A DNA stretch of 38,003 nucleotides from Candidatus Atribacteria bacterium UBA6251 (GCA_002441285.1 DJVR01000024.1:1-38003), one strand, 5' to 3'. Numbered from the stretch's first letter, positions 7,426 to 16,752 are shown. Program-made: numbers and translations. The notes: generated by a model not told the origin, from the sequence alone.

Positions 7426-8791
7426 TTTTTGCTTCTTCTATAGAACCAATCATATAAAGTGATTGTTCAGGATAACTAGCAAACTCATCATTTAAAATTC
7501 TCTCGCAACCTTCCAATGCTTCGGACAAACTAACCCGACGTCCTTCATTGCCAGTAAACTGTTCGGTAGTAGCAAATGGCTGGGTTAAAAACTTTTCTAA
7601 GCGCCTGGCACGATTGACCGTTCGCTGGTCCTCTTTGGATAATTCCTCTAAACCCAGCATAGCTATAATATCCTTTAATTCCTCATATTCAGATAAGTTC
7701 TGTTTAACCTCTCGGGCTATCTGGTAATGTCTTTGGCCAACAACTGTCGGTGTAAGCATATTAGAGGAAGATTTTAACGGATCCACTGCTGGATATAAGC
7801 CCTGGCTAGCCCGCTGTCTAGTAAGCACTACTGAAGCAGAAAGATGACTAAAAATATGGACTGCTGCCGGGTCAGTAAAATCATCTGCAGGTACATATAC
7901 CGCCTGAATTGAGGTGATGGACCCGGTGGGGGAATTACAAATTCTTTCCTCAAGGTCAGCAATCTCACTGGCCAAGGTGGGTTGATATCCTACCCGGGAA
8001 GGCAATTCGCCCAAAAGACCGGAAACTTCCGCCCCAGCCTGGACAAAGCGGAATATATTATCAATTAATAAAAGAACATCCTGTTTGACTTCATCGCGGA
8101 AGTATTCTGCTATAGTTAACGCAGCATGTCCTACTCTAAACCGGGCACCGGGTTGTTCGTTCATCTGGGCAAAAATCAAGACGGCCTTATTCAGGACGCC
8201 TGTTTTTTTCATTTCTCGAATTAATTCTTCCCCTTCTCTGGACCTCTCTCCTATTCCACAAAAGAGGCTCACCCCTTCATGTTCCAAAGCCATATTGTGA
8301 ATCATCTCCATAATCAAAACCGTTTTACCAACTCCGGCACCGCCAAATAAACCTGCTTTTCCACCTTTTTCTAAGGGAGCCAAGACATCAATTACTTTTA
8401 TCCCGGTTTCATAAATATCTGCCGCAGTGGTCCGCTCGGCAAGAGAAAGTGATTTTTGGTATATGGGGATTGATTTTTCAGCTGATAATATATCGCCTCC
8501 GTCAATCGGTTCTCCGAAAACATTAAGCATTCGTCCCAATAATCCACGCCCCACAGGCACTTGTAAAGGACGTTCCATATCAATGATTTCATCTCCCCTT
8601 TTTAATCCCTGAGTAGGGGTTAAGGCGATTCCTCTAACTGTATTGGCATCAAGATGAAGGGTTACCTCAATAATCGCATTACCCGCTTTCAACTGGTTAT
8701 TAATCTTGGGAAGGGATTGAGGGAAAAAAGCATCAACAACGCTTCCTCGTATTGCCCTTATTTGTCCTTTGTTTATTTTCTTATTATCCAT
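7418..8791 (-). CDS. atpD: N-ATPase beta subunit, catalytic
   Basis: Catalytic F1 subunit, 457 residues. The P-loop GGAGVGKT is at residues 150-157, the catalytic Glu is E182 in GERSREGEE, and the LLLIDNIFRF Walker B stretch follows. It is the first gene of the operon, which marks the N-ATPase arrangement: standard F-type operons place atpD near the end. The start ATG has no strong Shine-Dalgarno. The AT-rich 150 bp upstream separates it from a dead transposase and holds the probable operon promoter. All nine N-ATPase genes are present without visible lesions. Confidence 0.95.
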   Translation of the reverse strand: MDNKKINKGQIRAIRGSVVDAFFPQSLPKINNQLKAGNAIIEVTLHLDANTVRGIALTPTQGLKRGDEIIDMERPLQVPVGRGLLGRMLNVFGEPIDGGDILSAEKSIPIYQKSLSLAERTTAADIYETGIKVIDVLAPLEKGGKAGLFGGAGVGKTVLIMEMIHNMALEHEGVSLFCGIGERSREGEELIREMKKTGVLNKAVLIFAQMNEQPGARFRVGHAALTIAEYFRDEVKQDVLLLIDNIFRFVQAGAEVSGLLGELPSRVGYQPTLASEIADLEERICNSPTGSITSIQAVYVPADDFTDPAAVHIFSHLSASVVLTRQRASQGLYPAVDPLKSSSNMLTPTVVGQRHYQIAREVKQNLSEYEELKDIIAMLGLEELSKEDQRTVNRARRLEKFLTQPFATTEQFTGNEGRRVSLSEALEGCERILNDEFASYPEQSLYMIGSIEEAKND

Positions 8792-8901
8792 TTGGATATC
8801 TCTACAGAACGAATAAATCTGAAAGTTAAAATTTCAGTAGGTATATTTATTATAGTATATTATATTATGTTATATTTATTATAACATACACAACAACTAA
8901 G

Positions 8902-8930
8902 AGGTTACATTTTTGATAAAAACTTGTCAA
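8902..8930 (-). promoter_or_regulatory. Possible promoter of the atp operon
   Basis: Reading leftwards, a perfect TTGACA (8930-8925) is followed after 17 nt by TAACCT (8907-8902), a weak -10. A run of TATAAT-like boxes lies nearer atpD, between about 8840 and 8885, and could supply alternative -10 elements. The site lies just inside the end of the transposase element, so the insertion may have rebuilt this promoter. Confidence 0.4.
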
Positions 8931-8931
8931 G

Positions 8932-8949
8932 GGGAAGTTTCGTTTGTCA
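8932..8949 (+). repeat. Left inverted repeat of the REP element
   Basis: GGGAAGTTTCGTTTGTCA. It matches the complement of 9747-9764 at 17 of 18 positions and overlaps the last codons of the transposase. Confidence 0.75.
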
Positions 8950-9707
8950 TATTCTAACCACTCTTTCAATAATACTCCTTCCTATACCCAATCCCCTATT
9001 TAGATCTCTGATACTTGCTCCAGTTTCCTGGTATATGTCCTTAATTAACTTAGCTCTATCGGCTAAAGGTATTTTATAAAAATCATCTAGGCCTATTCTT
9101 TTCTTAAATAATTCTAACAATTCATCATCGGAATATTTTTTTATGTCTTCATAGTCCATATAATCTTCTTTACCTATTTCCTTATGAAATTCGATAAAAC
9201 TTTTTATATTGTTAAAATAGACTTTCATTATCTCTCCATCAATGAGGTAGTCCTTAGAATCGTACATCTTAAGATACTCATTATAACTGGACCAAGGATA
9301 TTTTGATACATCCTTTACCATTCCAGCTTTTATCGGATTTTGATGGATATAGCGCAGCGCAGTACTGACACAAGATATCTCTCATCTTCAATGGGTTCAC
9401 TTTTATATCTATTTTGAAATAGATGACCTACTCTGTTATATTTCCGGTTAAACCATTGCACATAGCTTACCGTAATCCTTTTCATACTTACCCCAATTTC
9501 TTCACTTTCCTGAAGTAGTAAATGGACGTGAGTATTCATTAGACAATAGCCGATAACTTTGAAACTGCTTTTTTCTCTTGCTCTATACATGGAATTTAAA
9601 AAAAATGCTTTATCTTGGTTACTTTCGAAGATGTTGCCTCTATTGATTCCTCTAAGCATAATATGGTGATATCCTGTACTACTTTTTAACCTTGGACTTC
9701 TTGGTAT
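8947..9707 (-). pseudogene. Broken REP-associated Y1 (HUH) transposase
   Basis: The first part carries the HUH motif NTHVHLLLQ and the GHLFQNRYKSEPIEDE motif; the second part carries PIKAGMVKD...YPWSSY and a C-terminal helix-turn-helix. The two parts lie in different frames. The break is at 9352-9361, where GCGCA is tandemly duplicated; removing one 5-bp unit restores LRYIHQNPIKAG. The start also looks damaged: PRSPRLKSSTGYHHI precedes the first ATG (9659), and the expected start codon at 9707 reads ATA, 8 nt after AGGAG. Two independent lesions imply a dead copy. It would have been a single-strand transposase acting on REP-like hairpins. Confidence 0.85.
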
Positions 9708-9746
9708 AAAACCACTCCTGTTTATTTTAAGATATTAAATTGAGTG

Positions 9747-9764
9747 TGACAAACGAAACGTCCC
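9747..9764 (-). repeat. Right inverted repeat of the REP element
   Basis: TGACAAACGAAACGTCCC, the complement of the left copy with one mismatch. It lies 39 bp upstream of the transposase start, and the truncated dehydrogenase begins immediately beyond it. Confidence 0.75.
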
Positions 9765-9766
9765 AG

Positions 9767-10390
9767 TGACTTACATATGATTCCTTTTTAATGCAGTTGC
9801 AAAAAGAAGGTGGATATTTGGTTAACCAGGAGGAAAAGAGATTATTAGAAAAGGCCTTATGGAATGACCAAGGTAGAAGGACAGCTAATACTATTGCAGT
9901 TGATGCCTCAGTGATTGCTCGGATAGCAGGTTTTGAGATTCCTCAAGATAAAGTATTTATTATGGTAGAGCAACAGGAGATTGGTCCAGCATACCTTTTT
10001 TCTCACGAAAAACTATCTCCGGTAATGGCTATAGATAAATATAAGGGGTTTGAAAATGCCTTAAAAATGGTCCAGGCAATATTTGAAATTGGTGGCAAAG
10101 GGCATTCTTGTGGAATCTATTCTTACAATGACGAACATATTCATCAACTAGCTTTAATAGCCCCGGTAAGCAGAATTATGGTACGTCAACCCCAATCAAA
10201 AGCTAATGCTGGCTCTTTTACTAATGGTATGCCTATGACTTCCAGCCTTGGTTGTGGTATTTGGGGTGGAAATATTACCAATGAAAATATTCATCTGAAA
10301 CATTATATGAATGTTACTTGGGTAAGTAGACCAATACCTGAAGATAGACCTTCAGAAGAAGAATTATTTGGGGAGTTTTATAATACATAA
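9767..10390 (+). pseudogene. 5'-truncated CoA-acylating aldehyde dehydrogenase
   Basis: About 200 residues matching the C-terminal 40% of acylating aldehyde dehydrogenases of the sulfoacetaldehyde dehydrogenase/EutE-like group. Recognisable parts are GGKGHSCGIYS, APVSRIMVRQPQ, GMPMTSSLGCGIWGG and NENIHLKHYMNVTWVS. The N-terminal NAD-binding domain and the catalytic Cys region are absent; the family is usually over 450 residues. The open frame starts within 3 bp of the transposase element end at 9764 and has an ATG at 9791 with no good Shine-Dalgarno. I infer that insertion plus deletion removed the 5' half, which is not found on the other side of the element. Confidence 0.8.
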
Positions 10391-10543
10391 AATAACCGCC
10401 AAGGGGACTGTCACTGCTTAAAATAAATAATTCTATAGCCAGAAAAAATATTATTTGAAAGAAATTGATATTCTCCTGCGTATATAAGAATAGAGCATAG
10501 TCTCTAATAAAAAATCAAATTACTAAAAGGAGTAAAAATATCA

Positions 10544-11053
10544 ATGAGAAAACAAAGAATATTAAAAAGTACAATATTTTTCCTAATTATTGCCCTGGTC
10601 ATTACTAGTTTGGCAGTAGTAGTCTTTGCCAAAAATGGCGGGAATGGCCAAGGAAAAGTAGGTGGAGGTTTGCAACAGGGAAACCTGTATCAGAATCAAG
10701 GAACAACCCAGATCCAGAACCAACGCCAGGAAAATATGAATATGCAAAAACAACTACAGGAATGCGAAAATGAATGCAATCAAAATTGTGAAAACAACTT
10801 TAATAGTGAATGTAGTGGAGAATGTGTAAAAGAGGAAATTCAACTTAGATTTAATGCTGCTACATTAAAGAATATGACTATTGCCAAAATAGCTGAGTTA
10901 TGGGGAGTAGATGCAGATACTTTATTAACCAAGATAGTTGAAACCTTTAACTTGGAAGAAGATTATACATTAGGAAGTACCATCAATGACTTAAGGAGTG
11001 AATATCACTTTGCACCTTATCAGATAAGAGAAATAATAGATAGTCTAAGGTAA
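10544..11053 (+). CDS. Secreted Cys-rich protein with an LKNMTI domain
   Basis: 169 residues. A signal peptide covers about residues 1-29 (hydrophobic IFFLIIALVITSLAVVVFA). Next comes a Gly/Gln/Asn-rich stretch to about residue 70, then six cysteines in residues 74-94 in a C-x3-C-x3-C pattern. The C-terminal domain, residues 104-168 (LKNMTIAKIAELWGVD, DYTLGSTINDLR, FAPYQIREII), is shared with the protein at 25389-26330. The protein is probably exported and free in the cell envelope. AAAGGAG precedes the ATG and a strong terminator follows, so it is a single-gene unit. Function unknown; the Cys cluster could bind metal or form disulfides. Confidence 0.75.
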   Translation: MRKQRILKSTIFFLIIALVITSLAVVVFAKNGGNGQGKVGGGLQQGNLYQNQGTTQIQNQRQENMNMQKQLQECENECNQNCENNFNSECSGECVKEEIQLRFNAATLKNMTIAKIAELWGVDADTLLTKIVETFNLEEDYTLGSTINDLRSEYHFAPYQIREIIDSLR

Positions 11054-11100
11054 AACAGGTAGAGGAAAAACTACATTTTAAACTAAGAAATTTAACTATT

Positions 11101-11134
11101 ACGCCCTTCAGCAGAATACTGAAGGGCGTTTTTT
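11101..11134 (+). terminator. Rho-independent terminator
   Basis: Perfect 11-bp stem, ACGCCCTTCAG (11101-11111) with CTGAAGGGCGT (11119-11129), 7-nt loop, followed by a T tract. It ends the preceding small secreted-protein gene, 48 bp after its stop. Confidence 0.95.
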
Positions 11135-11252
11135 ATATGTAATATTTTTTATTGGCTTGGATTTTTTTACTACTACTAATTCTTGCTGATAATTTTTTAA
11201 ATAATAAAAAAAGCAAGATGGAACATTAGAAAATTTCCAAATAATCTATTTA

Positions 11253-11261
11253 TGTTATAAT
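11253..11261 (+). promoter_or_regulatory. Extended -10 promoter of the ferritin-VIT gene
   Basis: TGTTATAAT is a perfect extended -10 (TGnTATAAT), 63 bp before the ATG of the next gene. The -35 region (TTTCCA, 16 nt upstream) is poor, as often seen with extended -10 promoters. I see no clear iron-box palindrome. Confidence 0.6.
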
Positions 11262-11323
11262 AAGTTAACAGTTTTAAGTAAAGAGATTGCCTGTTCCTGT
11301 TAAATAAGAAAAAGGGAAATAAA

Positions 11324-12211
11324 ATGAAGAAAGAATTAAATGAAAAAGAAATATTAGCTTTAAGAAAGGCTCAACAGGACGAACTGGTAGGTCGAGAAGT
11401 ATATGATAGATTGTCCCGTTTGGTTAAAGACAAAAACAATGCTAAAATTCTAAAAAAGATCGCAGAAGATGAAAAAGAACATGCTGAAATATTTAAAAAA
11501 TATACCGGTTTAAATTTAAAAGTGAATAGAGCAAGGGTATTTTTTTACCTTTTTATTACCCGAATATTCGGGTTGACTTTTGGAATTAAACTCCAAGAAA
11601 AAGGTGAAGAAACAGCCCAGAAACATTATCTTGGACTGATTAATTCTATTCCCGAGATGAAAGAGATTTTTGAGGCAGAAGAAAAACACGAAAATGATCT
11701 AATAAAAATGATTGAGGAAGAAAGACTTTCCTATATGAGTTCTATTGTCTTGGGATTGAATGATGCACTGGTTGAATTGACCGGTGCCTTAGCCGGTTTT
11801 ACCCTATCTATTCAAAATTCCAGAATAATTGCCTTATTGGGATTGATTACTGGTATCTCTGCTTCTTTATCTATGGCTGCTAGCGAATATTTATCTATCA
11901 AGGCAGAAAGAGAGCAAGAAATACAACAAAGGGCCGGGAAATCAGCAATATATACCGGGATTGCCTATATTTTTACGGTTATTGCCTTAATTACTCCTTA
12001 TTTTTTGATCCATAATTATATTATTAGCTTGATTACAACTGTTTTAGTAGCACTTTTGATCATTTTTATCTTTAATTTTTATATTTCAGTAGCTAATGAT
12101 TATGATTTCAAGAAGAGGTTTATGGAGATGGCTTCTATTAGTACTGGAGTAGCAGCATTGTCTTTTATAATTGGCTATTTAGTAAAAACTTTCTTAGGGT
12201 TTGAAGTGTAA
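11324..12211 (+). CDS. Ferritin-like/VIT1-CCC1 fusion membrane protein (MbfA-like)
   Basis: 295 residues in two parts. Residues 1-135 are a rubrerythrin/erythrin-type four-helix domain with di-iron ligands: E20, E50-x2-H53 in EDEKEHAEIF, and a second Glu/His set in FEAEEKHENDL. Residues 140-295 are a VIT1/CCC1-type transporter of about five helices, starting SSIVLGLNDALVELTGALAGF and containing SLSMAASEYLS. In the characterised relative MbfA the ferritin part binds iron and the membrane part exports it. A role in iron or manganese export, or peroxide-linked iron handling, is inferred. It is monocistronic, with an extended -10 promoter, and converges on the Opp operon. Confidence 0.88.
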   Translation: MKKELNEKEILALRKAQQDELVGREVYDRLSRLVKDKNNAKILKKIAEDEKEHAEIFKKYTGLNLKVNRARVFFYLFITRIFGLTFGIKLQEKGEETAQKHYLGLINSIPEMKEIFEAEEKHENDLIKMIEEERLSYMSSIVLGLNDALVELTGALAGFTLSIQNSRIIALLGLITGISASLSMAASEYLSIKAEREQEIQQRAGKSAIYTGIAYIFTVIALITPYFLIHNYIISLITTVLVALLIIFIFNFYISVANDYDFKKRFMEMASISTGVAALSFIIGYLVKTFLGFEV

Positions 12212-12310
12212 ACTAATTAAGATTTCTCATTTAGAGTAGAAGAATATATTTTTGTATTATTTCAAGAATATTTGAATGATAGTCGTTAATATTATAAGTT
12301 CAATTTAAAT

Positions 12311-13333
12311 TTAACTAGTAGGATTATTAATCTTCTTATTAAGTAAAGGAAAATGGCAGGCTACTGAATGACCGGTGGTCAATTCTTGTAAAATAGGTTC
12401 TTTTTCCCGACATTTTGTTTGAGTATAAAGGCAGCGGGGATGAAATCTACAACCAGGGGGGATATTTGCTGCTGAGGGTATTTCACCTCGTATAGGGATT
12501 TTTTTAATTAGATTGGCTTTTCCAGGAACAGGTTCACAAACTGCTTCAATCAATGCCCGGGTATAAGGGTGAAAGGAATAGTCAATTACTTCATCCACTT
12601 GCCCCAGTTCAATTATTTTACCTAGATACATAACTCCGATTCGATCGGTAAAATAGCGAGCAGTGGAAAGATCATGGGTAATATATAAATAAGTTAGTCC
12701 TAATTCTCTTTGTACCATTTTCATAATATGTAATATTTCTGCTCTGGTAGATAAGTCTATCATTGAGACTGGCTCATCGGCTACAATCATACTGGGAGAT
12801 AGGACCAGAGTTCGTGCAGTAGCCACTCTCTGGCGTTGTCCACCACTTAACATATGAGGAAAACGTTCCATAAATTCTTCCGGAGGTATAAGTCTAACTT
12901 CTTCCAAGGCTTTTTTAATAATCCCCTCTCGTTCGGTTTTAGTTTTACCTACTTGATGAATGATTAACGGCTCTTCCAGAACATCCTTAGCTCTAAATCT
13001 CGGGTTCATAGACGCGTAAGGGTCTTGAAAAACCATTTGAATATTTCTTCGATAGGTTTTGAGTCTATTGTCTTCTAAATGAGTTACGTCTTCACCTTTG
13101 AAGAATATTTTTCCTTCAGTTGGCTCTAATAATTTCATCAGCAATTTCCCGGTAGTGGTTTTACCGCAACCTGATTCACCCACTAAACCAAAAATTTCTC
13201 CTTCATTAATATGAAAATTAATCCCATCTACTGCTTTTACCCAGGTATGTTCACCTTTTATAATCTGGCTAATAGTTCGTCTTACTGGAAACCATTTTTT
13301 TAGATTTTCTACGATCACTATTGGTTTATTCAT
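12311..13333 (-). CDS. oppF: Oligopeptide/dipeptide ABC transporter ATPase (OppF-type)
   Basis: 340-residue ABC ATPase. Walker A is GESGCGKTT, the signature is LSGGQRQRV, and Walker B is followed by ADEPVS. The C-terminal Opp/Dpp extension is present with PGCRFHPRC and further cysteines (C-x8-C pattern), which in this family bind an Fe-S cluster or structural metal. It starts one base inside the oppD stop (TAATG), so translation is coupled. It should pair with OppD to power the OppBC permease. Whether the cargo is peptide, sugar or another solute is not shown by the ATPase. Confidence 0.92.
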   Translation of the reverse strand: MNKPIVIVENLKKWFPVRRTISQIIKGEHTWVKAVDGINFHINEGEIFGLVGESGCGKTTTGKLLMKLLEPTEGKIFFKGEDVTHLEDNRLKTYRRNIQMVFQDPYASMNPRFRAKDVLEEPLIIHQVGKTKTEREGIIKKALEEVRLIPPEEFMERFPHMLSGGQRQRVATARTLVLSPSMIVADEPVSMIDLSTRAEILHIMKMVQRELGLTYLYITHDLSTARYFTDRIGVMYLGKIIELGQVDEVIDYSFHPYTRALIEAVCEPVPGKANLIKKIPIRGEIPSAANIPPGCRFHPRCLYTQTKCREKEPILQELTTGHSVACHFPLLNKKINNPTS

Positions 13334-14307
13334 TAGTTAATCCTCCAACAAGCTATCCAATGTTCTTTTTCTACCTCTATTAGAGGAGGCTCTTCTTTTT
13401 TACATCTTTCTATTGCTTCTGAACAACGTGGGTGAAACCTACATCCAGTAGGTGGATTGACCAAATCTGGTGGTGTTCCCGGAATAAAGGAAAGTTCATC
13501 TACTTTTTTGTGTAATCTAGGAGTAGCCTGAATTAATTTTTTGGTATAGGGATGAGAAAGTTTTTTATTCCCATAAATATTTTCATTAGTTCCAATTTCG
13601 GCTATCTTACCTGCATACATTACTATCAAGCGGTCAGCAACTTCGGCTTCGGTAGCTAAGTCATGGGTAATAAAAATAACTGAGAGACCTAACTTTTTCT
13701 TTAATTCTTTTAAGAGGTTGATAATCTGAGCTTGTACTACCACATCAAGAGCGGTAGTAGGTTCATCACAAATGACAATTTTTGGTTCCAAGAAAAGAGC
13801 GGTAGCAATAACTACTCTTTGTTTCATTCCTCCCGATAATTCATGAGGATATCTACGAATTATATCTTCCGATAGACCCACTAACTTTAGATAATTAATA
13901 ATTCTTTTTTTAGCTTCCGCATAAGGTATTTCTTTGTGTTTCTGTAGAGTTTCCATCATTTGAAAACCCACAGTGTAAACTGGGGTCAGACAATTCATAG
14001 CTCCTTGAAAAACCATAGAGATTTTAGTCCATCTTACTTTATTTCTCATTTCATTTTCCGAAAGAGGGATAATATTTTCGCCATCTACTTCAATGCTGCC
14101 ACTAATAATCTTACCTGGAGTGGGTACCATTTTGACCAATCCTAATACGGTAGTAGTTTTACCACAGCCTGATTCTCCTACTAAACCCAGAGTTTCTCCT
14201 TTTTTAAGCCAAAAGGAAATATCATCTACTGCGTATACTACTCCTTTAGTGGTAAAAAATTGAATCTTTAAATTTTTAACTCTTAAAATTATATTATTAT
14301 CAATCAT
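13333..14307 (-). CDS. oppD: Oligopeptide/dipeptide ABC transporter ATPase (OppD-type)
   Basis: 324-residue ABC ATPase. Walker A is GESGCGKTT, the signature is LSGGMKQRV, Walker B is followed by CDEPTTALDV, and the switch His is in FITHDL. The Opp/Dpp C-terminal domain FIPGTPPDLVNPPTGCRFH is intact. It lies 1 bp after oppC and overlaps oppF by one base. It acts on the cytoplasmic face with OppF. Confidence 0.92.
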   Translation of the reverse strand: MIDNNIILRVKNLKIQFFTTKGVVYAVDDISFWLKKGETLGLVGESGCGKTTTVLGLVKMVPTPGKIISGSIEVDGENIIPLSENEMRNKVRWTKISMVFQGAMNCLTPVYTVGFQMMETLQKHKEIPYAEAKKRIINYLKLVGLSEDIIRRYPHELSGGMKQRVVIATALFLEPKIVICDEPTTALDVVVQAQIINLLKELKKKLGLSVIFITHDLATEAEVADRLIVMYAGKIAEIGTNENIYGNKKLSHPYTKKLIQATPRLHKKVDELSFIPGTPPDLVNPPTGCRFHPRCSEAIERCKKEEPPLIEVEKEHWIACWRIN

Positions 14308-14308
14308 C

Positions 14309-15709
14309 TTATCTAGTCCTTAATTTAGGATGCAATATTTTATCCATAGCAAACCCAATAAAAGCAAAAGTCATACCCATCAAAGCAATAAATAATCCTG
14401 GTGGAATGACCCACCACCAGAGCCCATTAATTACAGCTCCTCCTCTTAAGGCGTCGTGCAGGATTTGTCCCCAGGTAACGATAGTAGCATCACCTAGACC
14501 TAATAGACTGATAGAAGCTTCATAAACGATGGCACTGGGAACATAAAGTGCCATAGAAGCAAAAGAGTAGGGGATTAGTAAAGGTATCATATGTCTAAAG
14601 ATGATTCGACTACTGGAGGCTCCAAAGGCTTTTGCTGCTTCGATATAGGTCTCTTCCTTGATCTGTAAGCCCATACTCCTTACAGTTTTAACTGGACCGA
14701 CCCAGAAGAAACAACTCATCATAATAATTAAGGTCCAGATATTGGGACGGAAGATTGCACTCATTACAATTAATACCGGGAGTAGGGGAACTCCGACAAA
14801 GATTTCAAAAATTCTTTGCATTAAAGAATCTTGCCAGCCCCCTAGATATGCACTTACTACCCCAAAGATTACTCCTATAGATACGGAGGTAAAGGCGGTT
14901 AATAAGCCGATCAACAATGCCCATTTTACTCCGGCTACAATTCCACTCCAGATATCTCGCTTGGCGCTATCAGTGCCTAACCAGCCAGATACACCACCAG
15001 AAATAAACAGAGTGCTTTTGCTTACCTGATCATTGGGACTGGGAAGAATAATATCGACCATTATTTTATAAGTTCCTTGAAGAGAAGAAGGTTTAACTAA
15101 TATTCCTTCTTTAGCTTCAGCGAATAAAATTTTGGTAGGTTTGATTAATTCACGTTCAATTCTATTTTGTTGAGGATTTTCATACTTCATTCCAAAATTA
15201 TAGGATTCAGTACGGGAATCATTCCCGATAGAGATTCTAATATCCTTGCCTGCTATTTTGGATATCACCCTTTTGGTAAGAGTAATTACCTGGCCATCAG
15301 GTCTTTCCATACTCAGTATAATTACCGGTGAACCAACCACATAACTATGGAAAATAATATCCAGAGGAGGAAGATCATAAAAATATTCGTATTCAAAGAT
15401 TAACTTATTCAGGGTTAGATTTCCTTTTTTTTCTTCTGTGAAGGTGTATTCTTTAATAATTGTAGAGGGAGCCCTTTTGACCGAAGAGAACCAGTTAACC
15501 CATACTGGTGGAGCGCTAACTGGATTATCTTCCCAGTGGGTAATATCTCGCCAACGACTACTGGCGTTAGGAAAAGGTACAATATAAGGATTAATAATAA
15601 CCATAACTATAAATATAAATAACAAAAATAAGCCAAATAAACCAAATTTAATGCTTTTGAAATCTTTCCAGAAGTTTCTGAAACCCTCTTTGATATCTAA
15701 CCATCTCAT
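14309..15709 (-). CDS. oppC: Opp/Dpp-type ABC permease (OppC) with large extracytoplasmic insert
   Basis: 466 residues against about 300 for a normal OppC. Helix 1 is near residues 22-44. An insert of roughly 190 residues follows before the core resumes at KRDIWSGIVAGVKWALLIGLL. The permease EAA-type loop (YIEAAKAFGASSSRIIFRHMIP) that docks on the ATPase is intact, with four or five more helices after it. The insert, rich in beta-prone residues, should lie outside the membrane and could contact the unusually large binding protein. The gene overlaps the oppB stop by one base. Confidence 0.88.
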   Translation of the reverse strand: MRWLDIKEGFRNFWKDFKSIKFGLFGLFLLFIFIVMVIINPYIVPFPNASSRWRDITHWEDNPVSAPPVWVNWFSSVKRAPSTIIKEYTFTEEKKGNLTLNKLIFEYEYFYDLPPLDIIFHSYVVGSPVIILSMERPDGQVITLTKRVISKIAGKDIRISIGNDSRTESYNFGMKYENPQQNRIERELIKPTKILFAEAKEGILVKPSSLQGTYKIMVDIILPSPNDQVSKSTLFISGGVSGWLGTDSAKRDIWSGIVAGVKWALLIGLLTAFTSVSIGVIFGVVSAYLGGWQDSLMQRIFEIFVGVPLLPVLIVMSAIFRPNIWTLIIMMSCFFWVGPVKTVRSMGLQIKEETYIEAAKAFGASSSRIIFRHMIPLLIPYSFASMALYVPSAIVYEASISLLGLGDATIVTWGQILHDALRGGAVINGLWWWVIPPGLFIALMGMTFAFIGFAMDKILHPKLRTR

Positions 15710-16752
15710 TATCGACGTCCTCCAACTTTAATTCGAGGATCCAAGAATCCATAGATCAAATCCAGAATAACCAACCCAGCCATATAGAGGGCAGTAGTAA
15801 TAAAGAGGTTTCCCATTAAAACGGGAATATCATTCTGTTCAATAGAAATCCAGTATAAATTTCCTAAGCCAGGCCAGCTAAAAATTCCTTCAAAAATGAT
15901 ATTTCCGCCTACCGAAGCAAGGAGGGAAAGAAGAGCCATAGTCACAATAGGTGGCGCAGCAGTTCGCATAGCATGTCCATAAAGAACTTTACGTTCGGGA
16001 ATACCTCGGGTACGGGTAGCCATAATATAATCTTCTTGTAATATACCCAGGACAATATTGCGGATTAAATAAGAACTACCCCAGAATCCTATTACTACCA
16101 GAGTTAATACCGGGAGGGCCATATGGTAGAGAAGATCTATATAATAGGCCAAACCGGTAGGGGGGGGAATAGAGTGTAAACTTCCTGAAGGGAATAAACG
16201 GAGTTGATAAGCAAAGAACATAATTACTAACATACCCAACCACCAGGAAGGCATTCCGTATACTACCATAGTCCCGATGGAGGTTAATTTATCCATGAAA
16301 CCTCCTGCTTTTTGAGCCTTTTTGAGGCCTAATAATAACCCTAAAATAATATTAATACAAATAGCAGTAGTAAATAATAATATAGTTCGAGGTAGACATT
16401 CAGAGATTATTTCCCAGACATCTGTTTCTCCTGCCGAAGATTTCATAATAGTCGCTTTTCCAAAATTTAAGGAGAGAACATTAATGGCTCTCCAAACAAT
16501 TCTATTCCAGATGGGTTTATCTAAATGATAAAGATGTTGTTTAAAAGTTCTTCTTTCAGCAATGAAGTGAGTCATTTCTTCTGGAGTCATTTTAGTATCC
16601 ATCTTCAAGGTTTCAGCCCTAATCTCTTCTTCGATTTGTGATTTTAAGGTTTTTTCCATAGTGGTATTAAAGAGAGTAGAAAAGATGAAGATAAGAATTA
16701 TAAAAGTTATTAGACCATAAATAATTCTTTTTAAACAATATCTCCAGTACAT
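15709..16752 (-). CDS. oppB: Opp/Dpp-type ABC permease (OppB)
   Basis: 347-residue permease. One N-terminal helix (residues about 9-29) is followed by an extracytoplasmic loop of about 90 residues and then five helices. The ATPase-docking loop DYIMATRTRGIPERKVLYGHAM is intact, and the C-terminus contains the typical ILDLIYGFLDPRI. It is separated from oppA by 145 bp containing a long hairpin, so permease expression is probably lower than that of the binding protein. It overlaps oppC by one base. Confidence 0.9.
   Translation of the reverse strand: MYWRYCLKRIIYGLITFIILIFIFSTLFNTTMEKTLKSQIEEEIRAETLKMDTKMTPEEMTHFIAERRTFKQHLYHLDKPIWNRIVWRAINVLSLNFGKATIMKSSAGETDVWEIISECLPRTILLFTTAICINIILGLLLGLKKAQKAGGFMDKLTSIGTMVVYGMPSWWLGMLVIMFFAYQLRLFPSGSLHSIPPPTGLAYYIDLLYHMALPVLTLVVIGFWGSSYLIRNIVLGILQEDYIMATRTRGIPERKVLYGHAMRTAAPPIVTMALLSLLASVGGNIIFEGIFSWPGLGNLYWISIEQNDIPVLMGNLFITTALYMAGLVILDLIYGFLDPRIKVGGRR

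Larger units (their letters stand above)
8932..9764. mobile_element. REP-transposase element bounded by an 18-bp inverted repeat
   Basis: An inverted repeat, GGGA(A/C)GTTTCGTTTGTCA with 17 of 18 positions matching, lies at 8932-8949 and 9747-9764. It encloses exactly one gene, a broken Y1/HUH transposase. The left repeat overlaps the transposase stop. The element sits between the atp operon promoter region and an aldehyde dehydrogenase that lacks its 5' half. The repeat core (GGGACGNTTC) resembles the second repeat family in this window. Confidence 0.7.
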
